From positions 69,112,308 through 69,176,307 of the forward strand of contig NC_134454.1 of assembly GCF_030867145.1 (NCBI RefSeq): a stretch of 64,000 bases of DNA. Direction: 5' to 3'. The notes beneath the pieces were generated by a model. The model made no database searches and was not told the origin of the DNA. It saw nothing but the letters and a program-made list of their open reading frames with translations. Made by a program: the position numbers and the translations under genes. This DNA comes from Opisthocomus hoazin. Taxonomy: Eukaryota; Chordata; Aves; Opisthocomiformes; Opisthocomidae. Positions 1 to 13,612 of the stretch are shown here, one piece after another. Each line of letters starts with the position of its first letter. Position 1 is the stretch's first letter.

Positions 1-205
1 GGGGGATGAAATCCTTCCCACGCTCGGATCCGGGCGAGTAAAAGGGAGCAGATACCGGCATCTGCAAGGGATTCCGCAGGCGACACCAAGACGATAGGAA
101 AATAAAAACCCATTGTCGCCACATCGTGGCCAAGGGAAGCCGCTCATCTCTGGCGTGGGGAGAACAGCCCTTCGCCCTCTCCGTCGAACAGAGAAGAGCT
201 GTACG
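1..205. other. CpG-dense, GC-rich left edge
   Basis: About 16 CpG dinucleotides fall in the first ~205 bases, far more than anywhere else of that size in the window, and density falls off quickly to the right. This resembles the shore of a CpG island or a hypermethylation-protected regulatory element cut by the window edge. No promoter motif or convincing exon was identified within it. Confidence 0.45.
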
Positions 206-3200
206 TGGATGTAAAGCCCCTGCTGCCAGCACAGACCCCCGTGGGCTCAGAGCCTGGGATTAGCCCCCAACCTGCTGCATCCCAGATGGAAAGGGTTAGG
301 TCAAAACGCATGTTCGCTAGGTGCAATCCCTTCTGGACTTAGAGCTGGGCTCTTCCTGGGGTGTACGAACTCTCATCCACGCAGCTGGTTCTCCAGCGGC
401 CCCTCTGTGGCACACCGCCGCAGTGTAAGGCAGAGGAAGACAGTGAAAGCGCCTGTACACAGTCACTGGCACAGTGGTGTGCATTGCACGCTCACAGAGC
501 CCTCGCTTCAGCTCTTGCCCTAGCCAGGAGAGCAGCTCTTAGGCATCACCCGCTCAGGTACCGAGGGACTGCACCGCTTGCCTGGTGGCTCACGGTGAAC
601 GATGAGGGATGCTGCAGCTGGAAGACGCAGCCTGGCTTGGTACTCAGGCTGGACGCTCAGCTGCAGAGATCAAAGCGATGGGAAACGTGAATTTCACATG
701 ACGGGGCAGCTCAACCTGTCGACCGGGCTGAGCACCAGCCTGGTAAGGAGCGAGCACGTTAAAAATGGAAACTTCTTCCCGTGAAAGCTGAAATGACAAA
801 ACTGCTCCCAAGGCAAAATCCTCTGAAAAAAATTTTCCTGTTTGAAGAAAGTGATTTCTTCACTGAACAAAAGAAGTTCAGCTTGTTTATTCCCAGAGCT
901 GGCTTCTGTAAAGATTACAGTATTTTGACTTGTTTTTTCCCCATTTTTAAGTCAAACAAAAAATTGTCATGTCTTGATGCAAGTATTTTAGACACATTTG
1001 CTGAATCGAATCGAGCAGCACTTCCAGCCCCTATGAACATTTCAGTGTGACACTCAGCTTCAGAGCCACTTGGAGCTACATAGGTGTCCTCAGCAGCTCT
1101 GTGGTGAGACCCCATTATTGCTTCCTATCCACAGGGCTCTCTGCCAGCTCTTCCATCTCTTTAGTCCTCTTCATGTTCCCCAGATTGCTTAATTTCCCCT
1201 CTTTATCATGCATTCCTTGAAGTCCATGTTCTCTTGTCCTGGTGTTTACCAGCTCTCTCTGCATGCCCTGTCACCTCCACTGCCACCTCCCCGGCCACGT
1301 CCCCCACTGCTACCCAGCTCCAGCTGCATTCCCCAGATCTTCCCCCCTTATTCCTGCCTCTTGCCTGTGCCCAAGGCCAGTTCCGGTGCACACTTTGCCC
1401 TGTGCCTTCCACAGCCTCTGCCATGTCCCCTGATTTCTGCCAGCACAAATCCCTGCAGTGTTCCTAAAAGCCCCAGCTTCGATGGTTGAGGTCGCTGCTG
1501 GATGGGATCAGTTTGTGAGCCAGCCCCTTTCTAAATGACTCCCAATCAGGTAGGCAACAAGTAATCTGGAGAGGTGGGCGGATGCTCTGGTGATCACAGT
1601 AATACCCATAACAAATACAAAAGCAAGAAATAACAACCATCTCTTCAACAAGCAGATCTCTCCAGTATGAAGGAAAAGGGAAGCAGTGATCCCTCAGACT
1701 GCAAGCACAGCCAGGAAAGTGATTTCTGATCCAAATTCCTCTCAGCTGCTTTCTTTCAGGCGATTTAATACAAAAAGATTAATTTTCCCCTCTCGTGTGC
1801 CCGTGTCTCCCCTTGCTGCCTGGCAGGTGACAGGGAGAAGGACGGGGCCCTGCCAGGAGGCTGCGAGCAGCTGCGAAGCGCAGGGAGGTGCGTTTGCAGC
1901 ACACACACATTAGAGGGCTATCTAATGCAGTTATAAACCGCACAGCAGAAAGGCACAACATAGGGGCTGGTCCTTGCTGTGAGACCAGAAATGACAGTCC
2001 GTTAACAGCCATTTCTGGCATTTGATTTTCATTTCAGTGCAAAGAAAAGTACAGGGGCAGAAGGGAGAAAGCAAGATTTTCAGATGAGCCCATCAGCACA
2101 GGGCGGTTCAATGCCAGGCTGAAATAACCCAATAAATTATTTGGAGGACTGGCCACGCTAACCACAGCTGACCACAGGACTGCAGCAGCAAGTCCCAGTG
2201 ACCACCCTGTGTGATCTCTGTATCCAGGCATGTGTAGCCCAGGGTCTAAGACCCACGGCAATCTTTACCAACTGCACACACCAGGACTCTGGCTTGCTAG
2301 AAGCCCTGGGACCTCTATATAAAGTGAGCAGGTCATTCCTAATTTACTAACTTCACTCCTATTCCTGAAGAGTATTGCTTTTACATGAAGATTTTGCACA
2401 GCTCTCATAGACCATCCTCTTTTGCTTTCCCTGTACCTTCTTTTAGCACTCTGAGATGAAGTGACTGTGCTGTGTGAGTCCCCACTCAATGGGCTGGAGC
2501 CGCACCTTCCAAGCAAACGCAGTGCTGAGAAACCTCCTGGCTGGATCGTGAAGGGTGGCTGAAGGCAAACAGACGACAAGGAAAGAGGCTGCCCACAAGA
2601 TCATAGTTTCCGTTGCTCATACTTGGAAGTGGCTTTGCAGGGTATCTGTGGTCATCAAAACCATCCTGGCCCAGCTGCATTTTCCTGCTGTGGCTTGTCT
2701 CTCATCATCATGATGCGCATACGCTGTGGCTTATTATTTGAGTGCAGCATTTATCTGCACCTTTCCTGGTACAGTAAATGGTTCTTCTAGTTATGTGACC
2801 TCATTTTCAAAAAATAAGACTCGCTTCCCAGAACCCCAGCACTAAAAGGTCACAGTTTCTCTTTGGAATGTAAGCGGTGAGTGGGGAGAAGTCATCTCTT
2901 TGCCTAGCATCGAGACACCAAGGCCAATGACCCAAGCTCATGAGGTTAGCCCACCAATGAGCTCAGTGCAGGGGGAAAGTCTGTTGCCAGCACATCTCCA
3001 AAATATAGTTCTGCGATTTCTCCATTTTGTTTTGGTAGCAATTGCCAGGCACCTGCCATGCTGCGTTAGGGACTTCTGCATGATAGGACTGTGCAGGCGT
3101 GGATTACCTTTAGCCAGGATTGGTAATGCAAGAAAGCAGGCTTAGCAGGTTAAGAAGTTATCTTTCTGGCTCCCTCTGAAATGAAATAGTGAAGTCATTA

Positions 3201-4409
3201 TCTGCTAATGCAATAGGAAAAATCGCTACTCTCATATTTCATGAATCTCAATTATTATATTTCAAGAATGAACTAGTGGAAGAAAACTGGAAGTTGCATG
3301 CAAGACAGGAATTAGGCAATTGCCAGGCTGAAATTCTCATCCCGGGGCCAGGTGCTTGAGTCCCATAATACCACGGTATGGAAAGCACTCATATAATAGA
3401 AGTGGGTAGCAGCCAGCCTTTTGACCAACAGCACAGGAGTCATGAAATGAAAGGCTGTGTCTGAAATCCTGTGCATGCCCTGGCTTAAGTGACCTCCTGT
3501 AGGCTTGAAATGGCCACCAACTACCTCTGTGCTGGTAGATGGTCCCCATTCGCTGCGAGACAAAAGGAGAGTGTTTACCCAGCTTGTCAGTAACGCTAGT
3601 GCAGATGTTTTTATCCTGCGTAGATGCAAAATAACATTTGCTGCATGTTGACTGTAGTTATAGAGTTATACTAATATATGAAGTTATATTAAAACTTCAG
3701 TGTTTTTCTGCTTTGCCAGGTGGCATGTGAACAGTTATATGCCCTCATGCAGGGAAGACATCAGTAAACTCATCTTTCTGTTGTTAATTACTGAAGTGAT
3801 CAACTGCCATTTGAAACGGGCTTTGTTTTCTACACAGTTTCTGATGTTGTTCCCCCACAGAAGTAAAAGAGATGGCCCAAAGGCAAGTTCCACCTGAGAC
3901 ACCCACCAGATGCTGCCTGAGCTGATAGCCACTCCGCTGCTGCAGGGCAAGTCTGGCTGGGCGGCGTGTGGAGCAGTGCAAGCTGCACTCATCGTGCTGC
4001 TGTCCTGCAAAGGATCTGGTAGCATCGGTGTCCGCCGCTAAGCTTTTTTCTGCTTTGTTGAGTATTAAAGATAAGAGTAAAAATGAAGACAAGCTGTGGC
4101 CAAATTTCCTCTTAGGGTACCTCTTCTTGAAAGAAAAGCAGAGCAGGATTTTAAAAAATGGCTTCCTGATGTTATATTCCTAAAACCTTCTGTAAGCTTT
4201 AAAATGTTAAGATGCTGGCGAGAGGCAGACATCCTGTGTGGCATCCCCAGATGTTCTACAGCTATTCATAGACTTATTTTCTAACCACAGGCATTGGTTT
4301 GAAACAAGTGCATACGCACTTCCTGGGGCCTCAGAAAACCCTGCACAGGCCATAGAGCGAGGCTGCTGTGCTAAGAGAGTGCTTATGTCTGCGCCTGGCC
4401 GGGTTCTGT

Positions 4410-4423
4410 CAGCTAGCTAGCTG
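4410..4423. other. 14-bp palindrome CAGCTAGCTAGCTG
   Basis: A self-complementary run of overlapping AGCT/CTAG units with E-box-like CAGCTG-related ends. Function unknown. Confidence 0.8.
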
Positions 4424-7400
4424 CACTGTGTAGTTCGGGGCGACAGTTTGCCTGCCCAGCGTCACTCTGTGTGTGTGCTTGGACATGAGGACAAGGCAGT
4501 ATCTCATCAGGAGAGCATGTTCCCACTTAGAGGAGGCCCTAGATACGCTCCCCTGGGGCAGCTGTTAGGAAGTGAAGAGTGTAGTACACTAGAGTTTCTA
4601 ACTCTCCAAGAAGATGTTTTTAAACTTCCTAACAGTGGGGGGTTTGGGTGGGCTTTGGCCCTTCCACACATTTTTTTTACGGTTGGAATGGTCTCTGGTC
4701 TCATTTTCCATCCCACTGTGGTGGGTTGGAGAGCTGTCTGAGCCTGCTTTTGGGCTTCGTCACTCATTGGCCTGGGGTGTCTCCTCATCCTGCCACTCCT
4801 CCAGCATCTCCAGCCTCTCGAGCCCTGGTGGGAGTTGGGACCAGACCCTAGGCAGAGCCTGCGGCTGGGACATCACAGAGGACAGGACCTCACACCAGCT
4901 GGCCATCGCCTGTGCCTGCCACTGATGACCTGAGTTCACCATGGCTTAAAGCACATCTTTTCCTCATGTCAAACAGTTAAGCTGCAAATCTTCTGGCTTA
5001 CAGTTTAATTCTTAAGGACCTTTCTTGGGTGCAAGCAGACACACAGATACAGCATGCACTTCATAAGATTTGTTTTTCACTTTACAGCTCACAGGTTGCA
5101 TGGATCTGTACAAAAAACAACTAACTCTCCTTGCACTTAACTGCCTCAGTTTTCTCAATAACTTGCAGAGTCCCTTCACTTGGGAGTAAGCCCACAGTTT
5201 GCCTTTCTTCATTGCTAAGTCATCCACCCTCACTTCACTGGCACATTCTGATGGTCTGCCCTTTCTTACTCAAAGCAGGAACCTTTTCTGTGCCACTTCA
5301 TATCTCGCCTTTCTAGCGTCTTCTCTGACGTCTTTTTCTTTAGTGATTAGGAGCTTTCTGTCTCTGTCTTCAGCCTTCTGGCTAGAAATAAGATAAAAAC
5401 TGGTTTTCTTGAGCAAGAAACACCTGTTGCTGAGACCATTTTTATCCTGGGAGATCACAATTGTTATCTACCCATCTGTGATTTTCTCTGATCTAGTCCT
5501 ACACGTTACAAGTCCCAAGACACTCAAAATAACAGCAATTCAAAAATACCCTCGCTCCAAGGTATCTGTCAGAAGTCATCTGTTCCTTCCCTCTTATCAT
5601 CCCTTCTTACTCCTCATTCTCTTGTCTTTTGCTCACCCTTGTAGGCAGAGCAAGCAAATTAGGGCCAATCTCACAGCGCAATGGCATGAGGAAGGTGGAT
5701 GGAGAAGGCACTGTGTTTGCTGGTAGCCAGGAGGAACGAGGGATTTTCATTCTTAGAGGTGGTTTGATGACAAGAGCCAGTTACAGAAAGACAAGGTCTA
5801 TGAGCAAGGGCAGTGGGCTGCACAGACAGACCCCTCAGCAGAAACCTGCTCAGAGGTACAGGATCCCAAGAGATAAGCTAGGAAGCACTTGGTGTTGAAT
5901 GAGAACCAGGCATTAATCAAGCAGTGATTGCTCTCCAGATGAAATGTAAAAAACTGGGGGACTTGACTGAAAGACAGCGGAGCAATGAGAGGGAACATGT
6001 GCTGAAGGAGTTGGACTCAGGTGGACTCCCATGAGCAGGAGCTGGGGGGCACAGAGGGCAGTGTGACCTGGTCAATGGATCAGTTGAAGATTAGATCCTG
6101 TGTGGAGGGAAGATAAATTCAGGAGCCACAGTAGACTTCAAACGAGCACAATGAGGTATCTGTGTCTCGAAAAAAGCAACACCTGGACGGTGACATATCA
6201 CAGTTTGTGTGAAATACCACCCACCACAACTGAGATGGCTCATTCGGGCTAAGATTACATGACCGACTAATAGCAGTATCCAAAACGCAGAGATACTTTT
6301 TAACAGTTTACATAGTGAAAAGTCAAAAGAAAAAGTTTTGCCTCATTTTAAAGAGTCAGGGTACAGGCTGAGACAACCGTGTGCTTTTGGTAGGGAAATG
6401 TCTAATCTTTCTTCTGCAGACTCCTAGGGCAAAGTCTCCAGGGAGTTCTCTGGGTCTCAGACAGAACTACAACTCATCAGTGCTACTGAGAGGATATTAA
6501 TGAAATGAATTATTGCAGATGTTGTATCATTGTTCATTATTTTGACAAAACTGAAGTAATTCTCTCCAAGTTTTGGTAAGTGAGAGGAAATAAACAGAGG
6601 GAGGAGAGGGGTAAGACCATGGAGATATTCATGAGTACAGTCTCTTGAATATTTATTATAATCACGAAAGGAAAAGAAAAACTTCCAACAAAAAATTAAA
6701 CAAACAAAATCCACTTGGTATACAGAATTCACATACAAACAGAATATCCAATGGAATACACATGGTCTCTACGTCCACATAGAATTAAAACTCTGCACGT
6801 GGATAAAACTTGTACTTCATGTTCAGACAAGAGCTCCCATGGATATATGCAGAAGATTCACAAAATTTGTCACCCAGCAGCATTTTAAACTAACATATTT
6901 TTAGAACCACAGTAACTATATTGCAATAAGAGTCGGGGGAGGAGGGACGGATTGAGTCTCACCCCCTCACAAATGTATCCTAAGCAAGTACTTCAACCTT
7001 TCTTCAAGAACAATTCAGCAAGTAAGTTAACTTGAGGGAGCCGGAACAGCTTCATATTTTCAAGGTAAGCATTTATCTTTGTGTATGTAATCACATGTCT
7101 ATAAGGAATAAAAAAATGCTAGGTAAAAATTATCTGCCAGCCCTTGAACACTCAGGTCACTTTGCAACAAAAGGTTTAGGCAAACCATCCTCAGTCCTGT
7201 AGCAGTCTGTATATCTCTGTTTAAGTGGTACCTCACATTATGACTGTTGCTTTGTCTGCTGCTCAGCTACAAAGATATTGAGAATTTCCATTTTTTTATT
7301 AAGCAATCTGGTCTGTGTAATTTTGCAGAAGTTTTCATGACAGAAGGTATAAAAACATGGAGAATTTTAAGGGCTGCTCTGGTCATTGCAAATACTGCCC

Positions 7401-7534
7401 TGTGCCGCTTAATGCAACCTAGATACTTTGCTTTCTCAGGGAAACTATCTGATACATAGGAAAGGAAATCAGTGATACTGGTTTCCAGCTGGACTTAAGA
7501 GTTTTCTTCTTTTCCTGATCAAGCTAATTTAAAA

Positions 7535-7553
7535 AACAAACAAACAAACAAAC
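7535..7553 (+). repeat. (CAAA)n tetranucleotide tract
   Basis: About five uninterrupted AAAC units follow an A run at 7531-7536. Short microsatellite. Confidence 0.85.
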
Positions 7554-9927
7554 CTAAATAAACCTTGTACATTGTCACAAAAATGTGTCAGATCAAACTA
7601 AAAATCTACTTATGTGCCTTTCAGTGTGGTACAAATGAAAATAATTTGTTATGAAAGTTGTTCAGCAAAACAAGTTACTCCCCTTAGCCCAGACTCAGTG
7701 GACCAACTCCATTTAGCAGTCTCCCAATGCGGGTGATACATTCCTATGAAACCAGAGAGGCAGCAAGCATGAACAGAATGAGCTTCTCTGCAGAGTCTGT
7801 GGGTACAGCTGGGAACACACAGCAGATCAGTGATAAGGGTTTAAGGTCCTAAATGTACCCAAGGGTTTTGCTGAGTAGTGATGGCCTTGCTCATGGGCCT
7901 AGACAACTGTTAGAAATATGCAAGGATAACAGGAAAGGAAAAAGAAATGATTTGATGTCTCCTTTTAATTTCACGGCTAGATTCTGGGCTGCATTTTGTT
8001 TCCGTTTATACCTCAGCTTTACTGTTAACAGTGGAGCTGTTCAGCATTGAGGGCCATGTAACAGTTGAGTGAAGAGTTTGGGTCAATATCTTTCAGGATG
8101 TATATTCCATCTTTAGGATCTAGAAAAGTTAAGAAACTTAATTGGCAGAAGTGACTAATTAAGGTCACCACCCACTGTGCTGGACCATTTTGACTGTGAC
8201 CTTCAAGCTGTTTCCAAAAATATTAACTTAGGGCACCAACTGAAGTTTGCTGAGTCAGCTGAAATAGTATTGGCTACTCCTATTTAATATTTCAGCTAAG
8301 TATTACGAGTTAAGCGTATCAGATTAAAGAAAACATGCTTACATGACATTATGTAATACAGGCAGACAGAACATGGAACTGGTTCTTTAAGAATAAATAA
8401 CTCACCGTAACTGCTAAGCTCTAGGAGGTTCTTTTAATGCTTCTAAAGAACATGCTTAAAAAATATAGACAGATAGTTTAGGAATGGTTACAAGCATCTT
8501 CTGACTGAAAGCGCTGTCCCACTAGTGTTGGTGTAACATGACAATTTTGAGAAAGGACACTCACAACTCTAAAAGTAAAATTGACATGCACTTGCAGTAA
8601 ACATACAAATATCTTTTACCATTGTCTCATATATGAAAAATAGTTTAAATGCTTATGAATAGAGTATTCTTACACTACACTGATAAAGTGTTTACTATGT
8701 AACTTTTACTACAAGACACATACATCTACTGGAAACCTTAAGCCACACAGTCATCATCAACAGCCTTATCACACATACATGACACTTCTCCCTTTCACAC
8801 AAGTTTATATACACTGAGTAAATAATTAAATATTGCACTTATTGGCCCATAATTCCTCAGTTTTGAGGTATTAAAAAATAGAAAACTTATCTATTTTTAT
8901 AACATATTTTCATGCAACATTTAAGACATCTGAATTCCACAAACACTAGTATACAGGTCCAACTGAGCCACGGCACATCTGACATTACTGACAAAATATC
9001 AAACAGGAGTTACAGCACAAACATTTCATTTAACACTAGTTGCAGGTACATGTCAGATTTACTCGAGGAAATTTATCACCAGAAGTGCTAAGCAATCTCT
9101 AGCTTTCATTTCTGCATGTTATGCATGATCCTGAAGCTATTGGAATAAAAGGACTTTTGTTCCCTCCTCCCAATCAAATACCAGGTACCTTATTGTATAA
9201 ATGGCAAGCCATCTACGTCTGCTGGAACCATGGATAATAAACCTACAGTCTGCAAATGTAACCTAGCTGATTTCTGGTGCTAATGAGAATTTATGGATAA
9301 ATTCCACTGTGGAGTTTAGCAAAGGCTGCGCTGAACATGAACAAGCAAGAGCGGGAACTGAGCGGCAAAGATGTACTGCTGTGTGTATGTGTATACTATA
9401 CATGTGTAGTTACAATTTCTGCTTCAATGAACATCCGTGGATAAACAAAGTGAAATTAAATAAGAAAATAAATGAAGAAAAAGAAAGCTTAAATTTCAAA
9501 GGTCATCTACATTTACCCCTTAATAAAGAAAACTGGTAGAAATCATTCAAATAATTGAAACAAGTTCCTGCTTTACATGAGACTTGACAGAAAATGAATC
9601 TTAGAGAATCTGGAGTCAGAGTGTACTGAAGAGGCCACGTGTATGGATTAAACAGTGTAAATCAACATAACTCACTCCCCTGTTGGCATAAGTGAAGACA
9701 TGTTGCTTTACACCCCCTGAGGGTTTATCTATTAGGATTTACATGTACATGGTCTCACATTGCTAAATCTGTCATCCTAAAAAAGAACTAGGCTCATGCA
9801 GTGTGTGTCTGTGTGAAACAGGCCAAGGAGGAACCTGTCCATCAACAGAACAGTAATTTAGTTGACGCCCTTAAAAATGCAAGTAATAAATCTTGCCTCT
9901 CACAAACAAATATAGAAAAGAGTAGTT

Positions 9928-9955
9928 GGGGCGGGGGGGGAATTTGGTTGGGGGG
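9928..9955 (+). other. G-quadruplex-prone run
   Basis: GGGG, C, then eight G, a nine-base spacer and six more G lie within 28 bases. The G8 run can supply two tetrad strands, so four G tracts are available on the plus strand. Confidence 0.5.
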
Positions 9956-11789
9956 CATCTTTTGGAATGCAAATACAGCATAATTTGTCTGCTATTGAAG
10001 AAACAAAGGCATCATCATCAGATGTAGAATTTGTACCACCATTTTTTCTTAAAAATTACTATTAAACTCAAAGCATTCTCAAAGTTAGGACCAAACGCCA
10101 GCAGATTTTGTGCACCCTGAAATAGCACTTCACTCCTAAAATTAAGAAGGTGCAGGTGGTGCAGCTGCATATACAGAGCTGAACAGACTGGGAAGAAAAC
10201 GTAATCTTTCAGACTGGTGCTCTGGAAAGGCCACACAGATATAGTTGCTCAGGTAGTTTCTCTAGGCATTACATTAAGTATAAGCACAAAGGAACAAAGA
10301 GTTCCAGGTAACAGTCACGTATACAGCTGTTCAGAGAGAAAGAGCATTTTTTTGACAGAAAATCAAGCTACCTCATGTGTATTTCAAACACCAAACAAAC
10401 ACGTCTAAATAAACAACAAACACTAACAACAAAAAGATACAGTATTAAGTAAGTCAGTTGCACTGTAAGGAACAGAATGCTTGTGAACATGAACTCTTAT
10501 CAGAATCGAAAGCTGGCACCTGACGGTTTGGCGCGGCAGGGCTTGCTGGCTGCCTGGCGGGTCGGTGCCAGGAGGTACCACAGGAACCAGTCACATCCCG
10601 TGCTCTTGTGTGCTCCCAGGGTATTTTCCAAGCACTAGTTTGTTCATGCACCAGGCAAGACACTGTCAGAGCATGATAAGGCTGGTGCATTACCCGTGCA
10701 GAGGATTAGCCTGCTGCTGAAAGCTTTAGTCTAGATCATAACTTGGAAAATGGGTTGTGTATATTAGTTCAGCTGGCACTGAGGAGCTCAGGACCCTCTG
10801 CCCAGAGGCATCTAATGTCTCAGAAATTTAACATGCTCTGTGTGTCACCTGCTGTATCTCACCAAGTGGCCTAAATCTCAGCTGAAGGGGTTATCTGTGG
10901 CTGGACCAATACGGCTCCACGACATTCAGCCCTATTTCAGTGCTGAGAGTGACAACATGCTCATGCAAAGCGTGTGAGTACTTTTTCACCAAGTATTGTG
11001 ATGAGGCTGAAAATTATTTCGGATCTTCTAGCCCAGGTTTCAGTTTAATGATCAAGACCTCTCCCAACACTAAAATAGATCTCTTTTTAGCCTGGTACTT
11101 TCTCTTGACAGAACTGAGCTACACCGGTGGATAGATCAGGGGTCTAACCAAATCCACTTTGTCTCCTCCAACAACTTATGATCAGTGACTATCAGATACA
11201 TGTGAAGAACAAGCCATTCATTTTGGCCCTTGATCAGGTTGGGATGGGATTTCCAAAAGTGTTCAGCCTAACTCTACTTGCATTTAAGAAAATTGCAGTT
11301 CTGTCACACAGGTCAATATGAGCCTACCTAGACTGAAGGAGCCGAATTAGACTGATACAGGCTGCTTTTGGATATTCTACCCTATGAACAGGCCAAGGCA
11401 TAATTTTAAATAGAATGAAAATCCCAATCTGGCTAGTTCCTCAAGAACTCGACTAAATTTTTAGAGTGTTTGGGGAAGGGATAGTAAGTTACTTCCCAAA
11501 AGCCTCTCTGTCTTTTGTATTTATCTGCAATAGCCAGGTTCCAGCTGGCAGAGGTACTGAGATCATGATACCCCTGATCTAAATCTGACCACACTTTATA
11601 GCAGAAAACCCAATATTGCTGTGAAACACGGGGCTTCAACAGCCAGCCTGTGATGGAATATCAAAGACTACTTTTCCAACAGTAGATAACCCTGATTGTT
11701 AAGAAAAGATCTACTTGAACTTTCGCACATTTTCAATTTCAGAAGAAGGAAGACAGGATAAATTTGGTTTGATGGGATATCAGCAGGTG

Positions 11790-12070
11790 ATCTATCCCAA
11801 CTTTCTGCTCAAAACAGTGTCAATTAAGAGGTCCGAGCAGTCTGCCCAGGGCTTTAGCCAGTCTGGTCTTGAAAACCTCCAAGGATTGGATGAGAACACT
11901 TCAAAAAACAATCTGATTAATTCCAAACTCTGTGACAATGTCTGACTGCCAATACAAAGATCCCAGGAGTTTAAATACTGACTGATTCTCCTGCTGTACT
12001 TCAGATGGGCCTTTTCCTTATAACACATGGCTGGCAGTCTAATGAACAGCAGTTCCCCATTCTCCCATCC
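11790..12070 (-). mobile_element. Degraded CR1 LINE 3' fragment
   Basis: Read on the minus strand, the segment around 11825-11890 resembles the end of CR1 ORF2 and the start of its 3' UTR (a variant of the widespread GAGGTTTTCAAGACCAGACTGG followed by AAAGCCCTGGGCAG). The part up to 12070 looks like the preceding coding stretch but is heavily mutated. No open frame survives. This is an old insertion, downstream of the RAB3C stop and in the same orientation as the gene. Confidence 0.6.
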
Positions 12071-13531
12071 CATGCAGAAGGTCAGATATACTGGAGGACT
12101 GGGAGGTTACTTGTCTCAGAAATGCAAAGGAGAGATTCTTCTGCCCAGACTCTTTATGCAAAATGAAAAGCAATTAATTAATCCTACTTAAGCAAAGAAA
12201 TATTTCTCTATCACTCAATTTATGTAAAAAGATATATGCTAATAAAATATTGCCACCACTGATTAGAGTCTACATGGTTATAAAGAGGATGGGGTTCTGG
12301 ATTTCATTGCAATGGAGTACAAGTAAGGTGTGGCTGTAGCAAGGTGCATCTTGGCGTCTTCTTCCCTTGTTACAATATGCACAGGAGAAGACTATTTTGC
12401 AGCAAGGATCCCAGAGCAAAGCTGGAAGAATACTTGCACTCGTAGCCATGCTGCATGGTGCAGGATATGTCCAAGCTGATGTAAGACGCGACTACATCTT
12501 CCTCTCTCCTTGCCTTGCCTGAGATGGCTCAGACTAATAACACAACCTAAGCCTTTTCTAGAGGACTTGAGGGATGAAGCTGAGTGCTGTCTCAAGGCTT
12601 CCTTGCTCCTTGTTCTCCAGCAGGAATAACTGCACATAGCAGGAAAACAATGGAAAACTGCCCACCACCTCACGCGAAGACTCCTCAGCTTCTTAGCACT
12701 TATTTTTCCAAAGCAGCTGGTACCTAGTTGGTGAAGAGCTATTAATGAAAGTCTCTCAGCACAGTTATCAACATGTTGCCTTAGACGGGGGAGAGAAAAG
12801 CAGCATCCCTGGAGAGAGGCAGAGTTATGGTTGGGCTAGCACATACCTCTTCCACCTGGCTGCTTGTCAGCCTCAAAGAGGACAGTGCTTTCTCTTCATG
12901 GAAGTAAACAAGTGAAATCCAGTCTCCATGTCTGCTAGGAAAACAACTGCTTAAGTAAACTAGCTAAAAGGACAGACATGGTTTAAAACCCCAGACTGAA
13001 AAAAGAACATTTATCCATGTAAGTAAGGCAGCCAGCATAGGCCCTGATGGCATACCCATTTTACTTGTGTCTATAAGCCTTGTTTGGAAGCAATTTTCAC
13101 TGCGTCAAAGTGTATATCAGTTATATAGTCAGTTAAAAAAAGTGATCATTTTCTCTTAGTTTGTTTAAGGAGTTATATAAATTGCCTTCAAAAAAAGTAA
13201 TATGTGTAGAGGGATGTCTGCATTTGTGAGCAGTTTGCAGTACCTTGAGTTACTTCCTTTGTTTAATTTGTCTTCCAATTTTTCCCATTGCAGACAATTT
13301 AAGAAATGTCAGCCTTGTCCTAAATTCTGTCTAACTGGAACAATGAACTGACTAACACTTCTTCAATTATGCTGTTTAGTTAAAAAATGTCACTGTGATG
13401 CAAATAAAGCAGTTGTACAAAGCACTCCAGGGAACAGATGTAAGAAACTGCCACCAATTACTAGAGGAGTACTTTTTAAAACTGTGAAATATGACTATTT
13501 TTAACACTTTTTAAAAAAAGAATTTGTCTAC

Positions 13532-13537
13532 TTTATT
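13532..13537 (-). terminator. Second candidate poly(A) signal AATAAA
   Basis: Another minus-strand AATAAA lies 75 nt beyond the first. Its downstream sequence is mainly U- and A-rich, and a clear GU-rich element is less obvious than for the first. It is an alternative or reinforcing signal at best. Confidence 0.25.
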
Positions 13538-13606
13538 CTGCTGTCTTCACAGCCTTTTGCTGATTTTACTAATGTATTCAGCCCAACACTAGAAATATTG
13601 ACAATT

Positions 13607-13612
13607 TTTATT
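13607..13612 (-). terminator. Candidate poly(A) signal AATAAA for RAB3C
   Basis: A TTTATT on the plus strand reads AATAAA on the minus strand, about 1,140 nt past the stop codon. Around 18-30 nt further downstream the minus strand has a GU-rich stretch (TAGTGTTGGGCTG), the usual layout of a cleavage site. AATAAA is common by chance in AT-rich DNA, so this is only a candidate. Confidence 0.35.

Larger units (their letters stand above)
206..13531. other. Downstream flank of RAB3C with no recognisable gene
   Basis: Short open frames occur on both strands but none has recognisable family similarity, splice-flanked structure or unusual length. GC is higher over 206-5000 than over 6000-14000, and 1230-1350 is markedly pyrimidine-rich on the plus strand. 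Features I can name inside are the CAAA tract near 7.54 kb, a G-rich run near 9.94 kb and a degraded CR1 tail at 11.79-12.07 kb. In mammals PDE4D lies beyond RAB3C in convergent orientation; I saw none of its catalytic-domain sequence here. Part of the right side could be a distal RAB3C 3' UTR. Confidence 0.6.

Noticed and set aside
361..690. Open frame of 109 codons near the left edge
   Set aside because: Composition follows local GC content; no homology, signal or splice structure is recognisable.
1..13500. PDE4D 3' exons, expected beyond RAB3C from mammalian synteny
   Set aside because: No phosphodiesterase catalytic-domain sequence was recognised on the plus strand; the gene probably starts further left.
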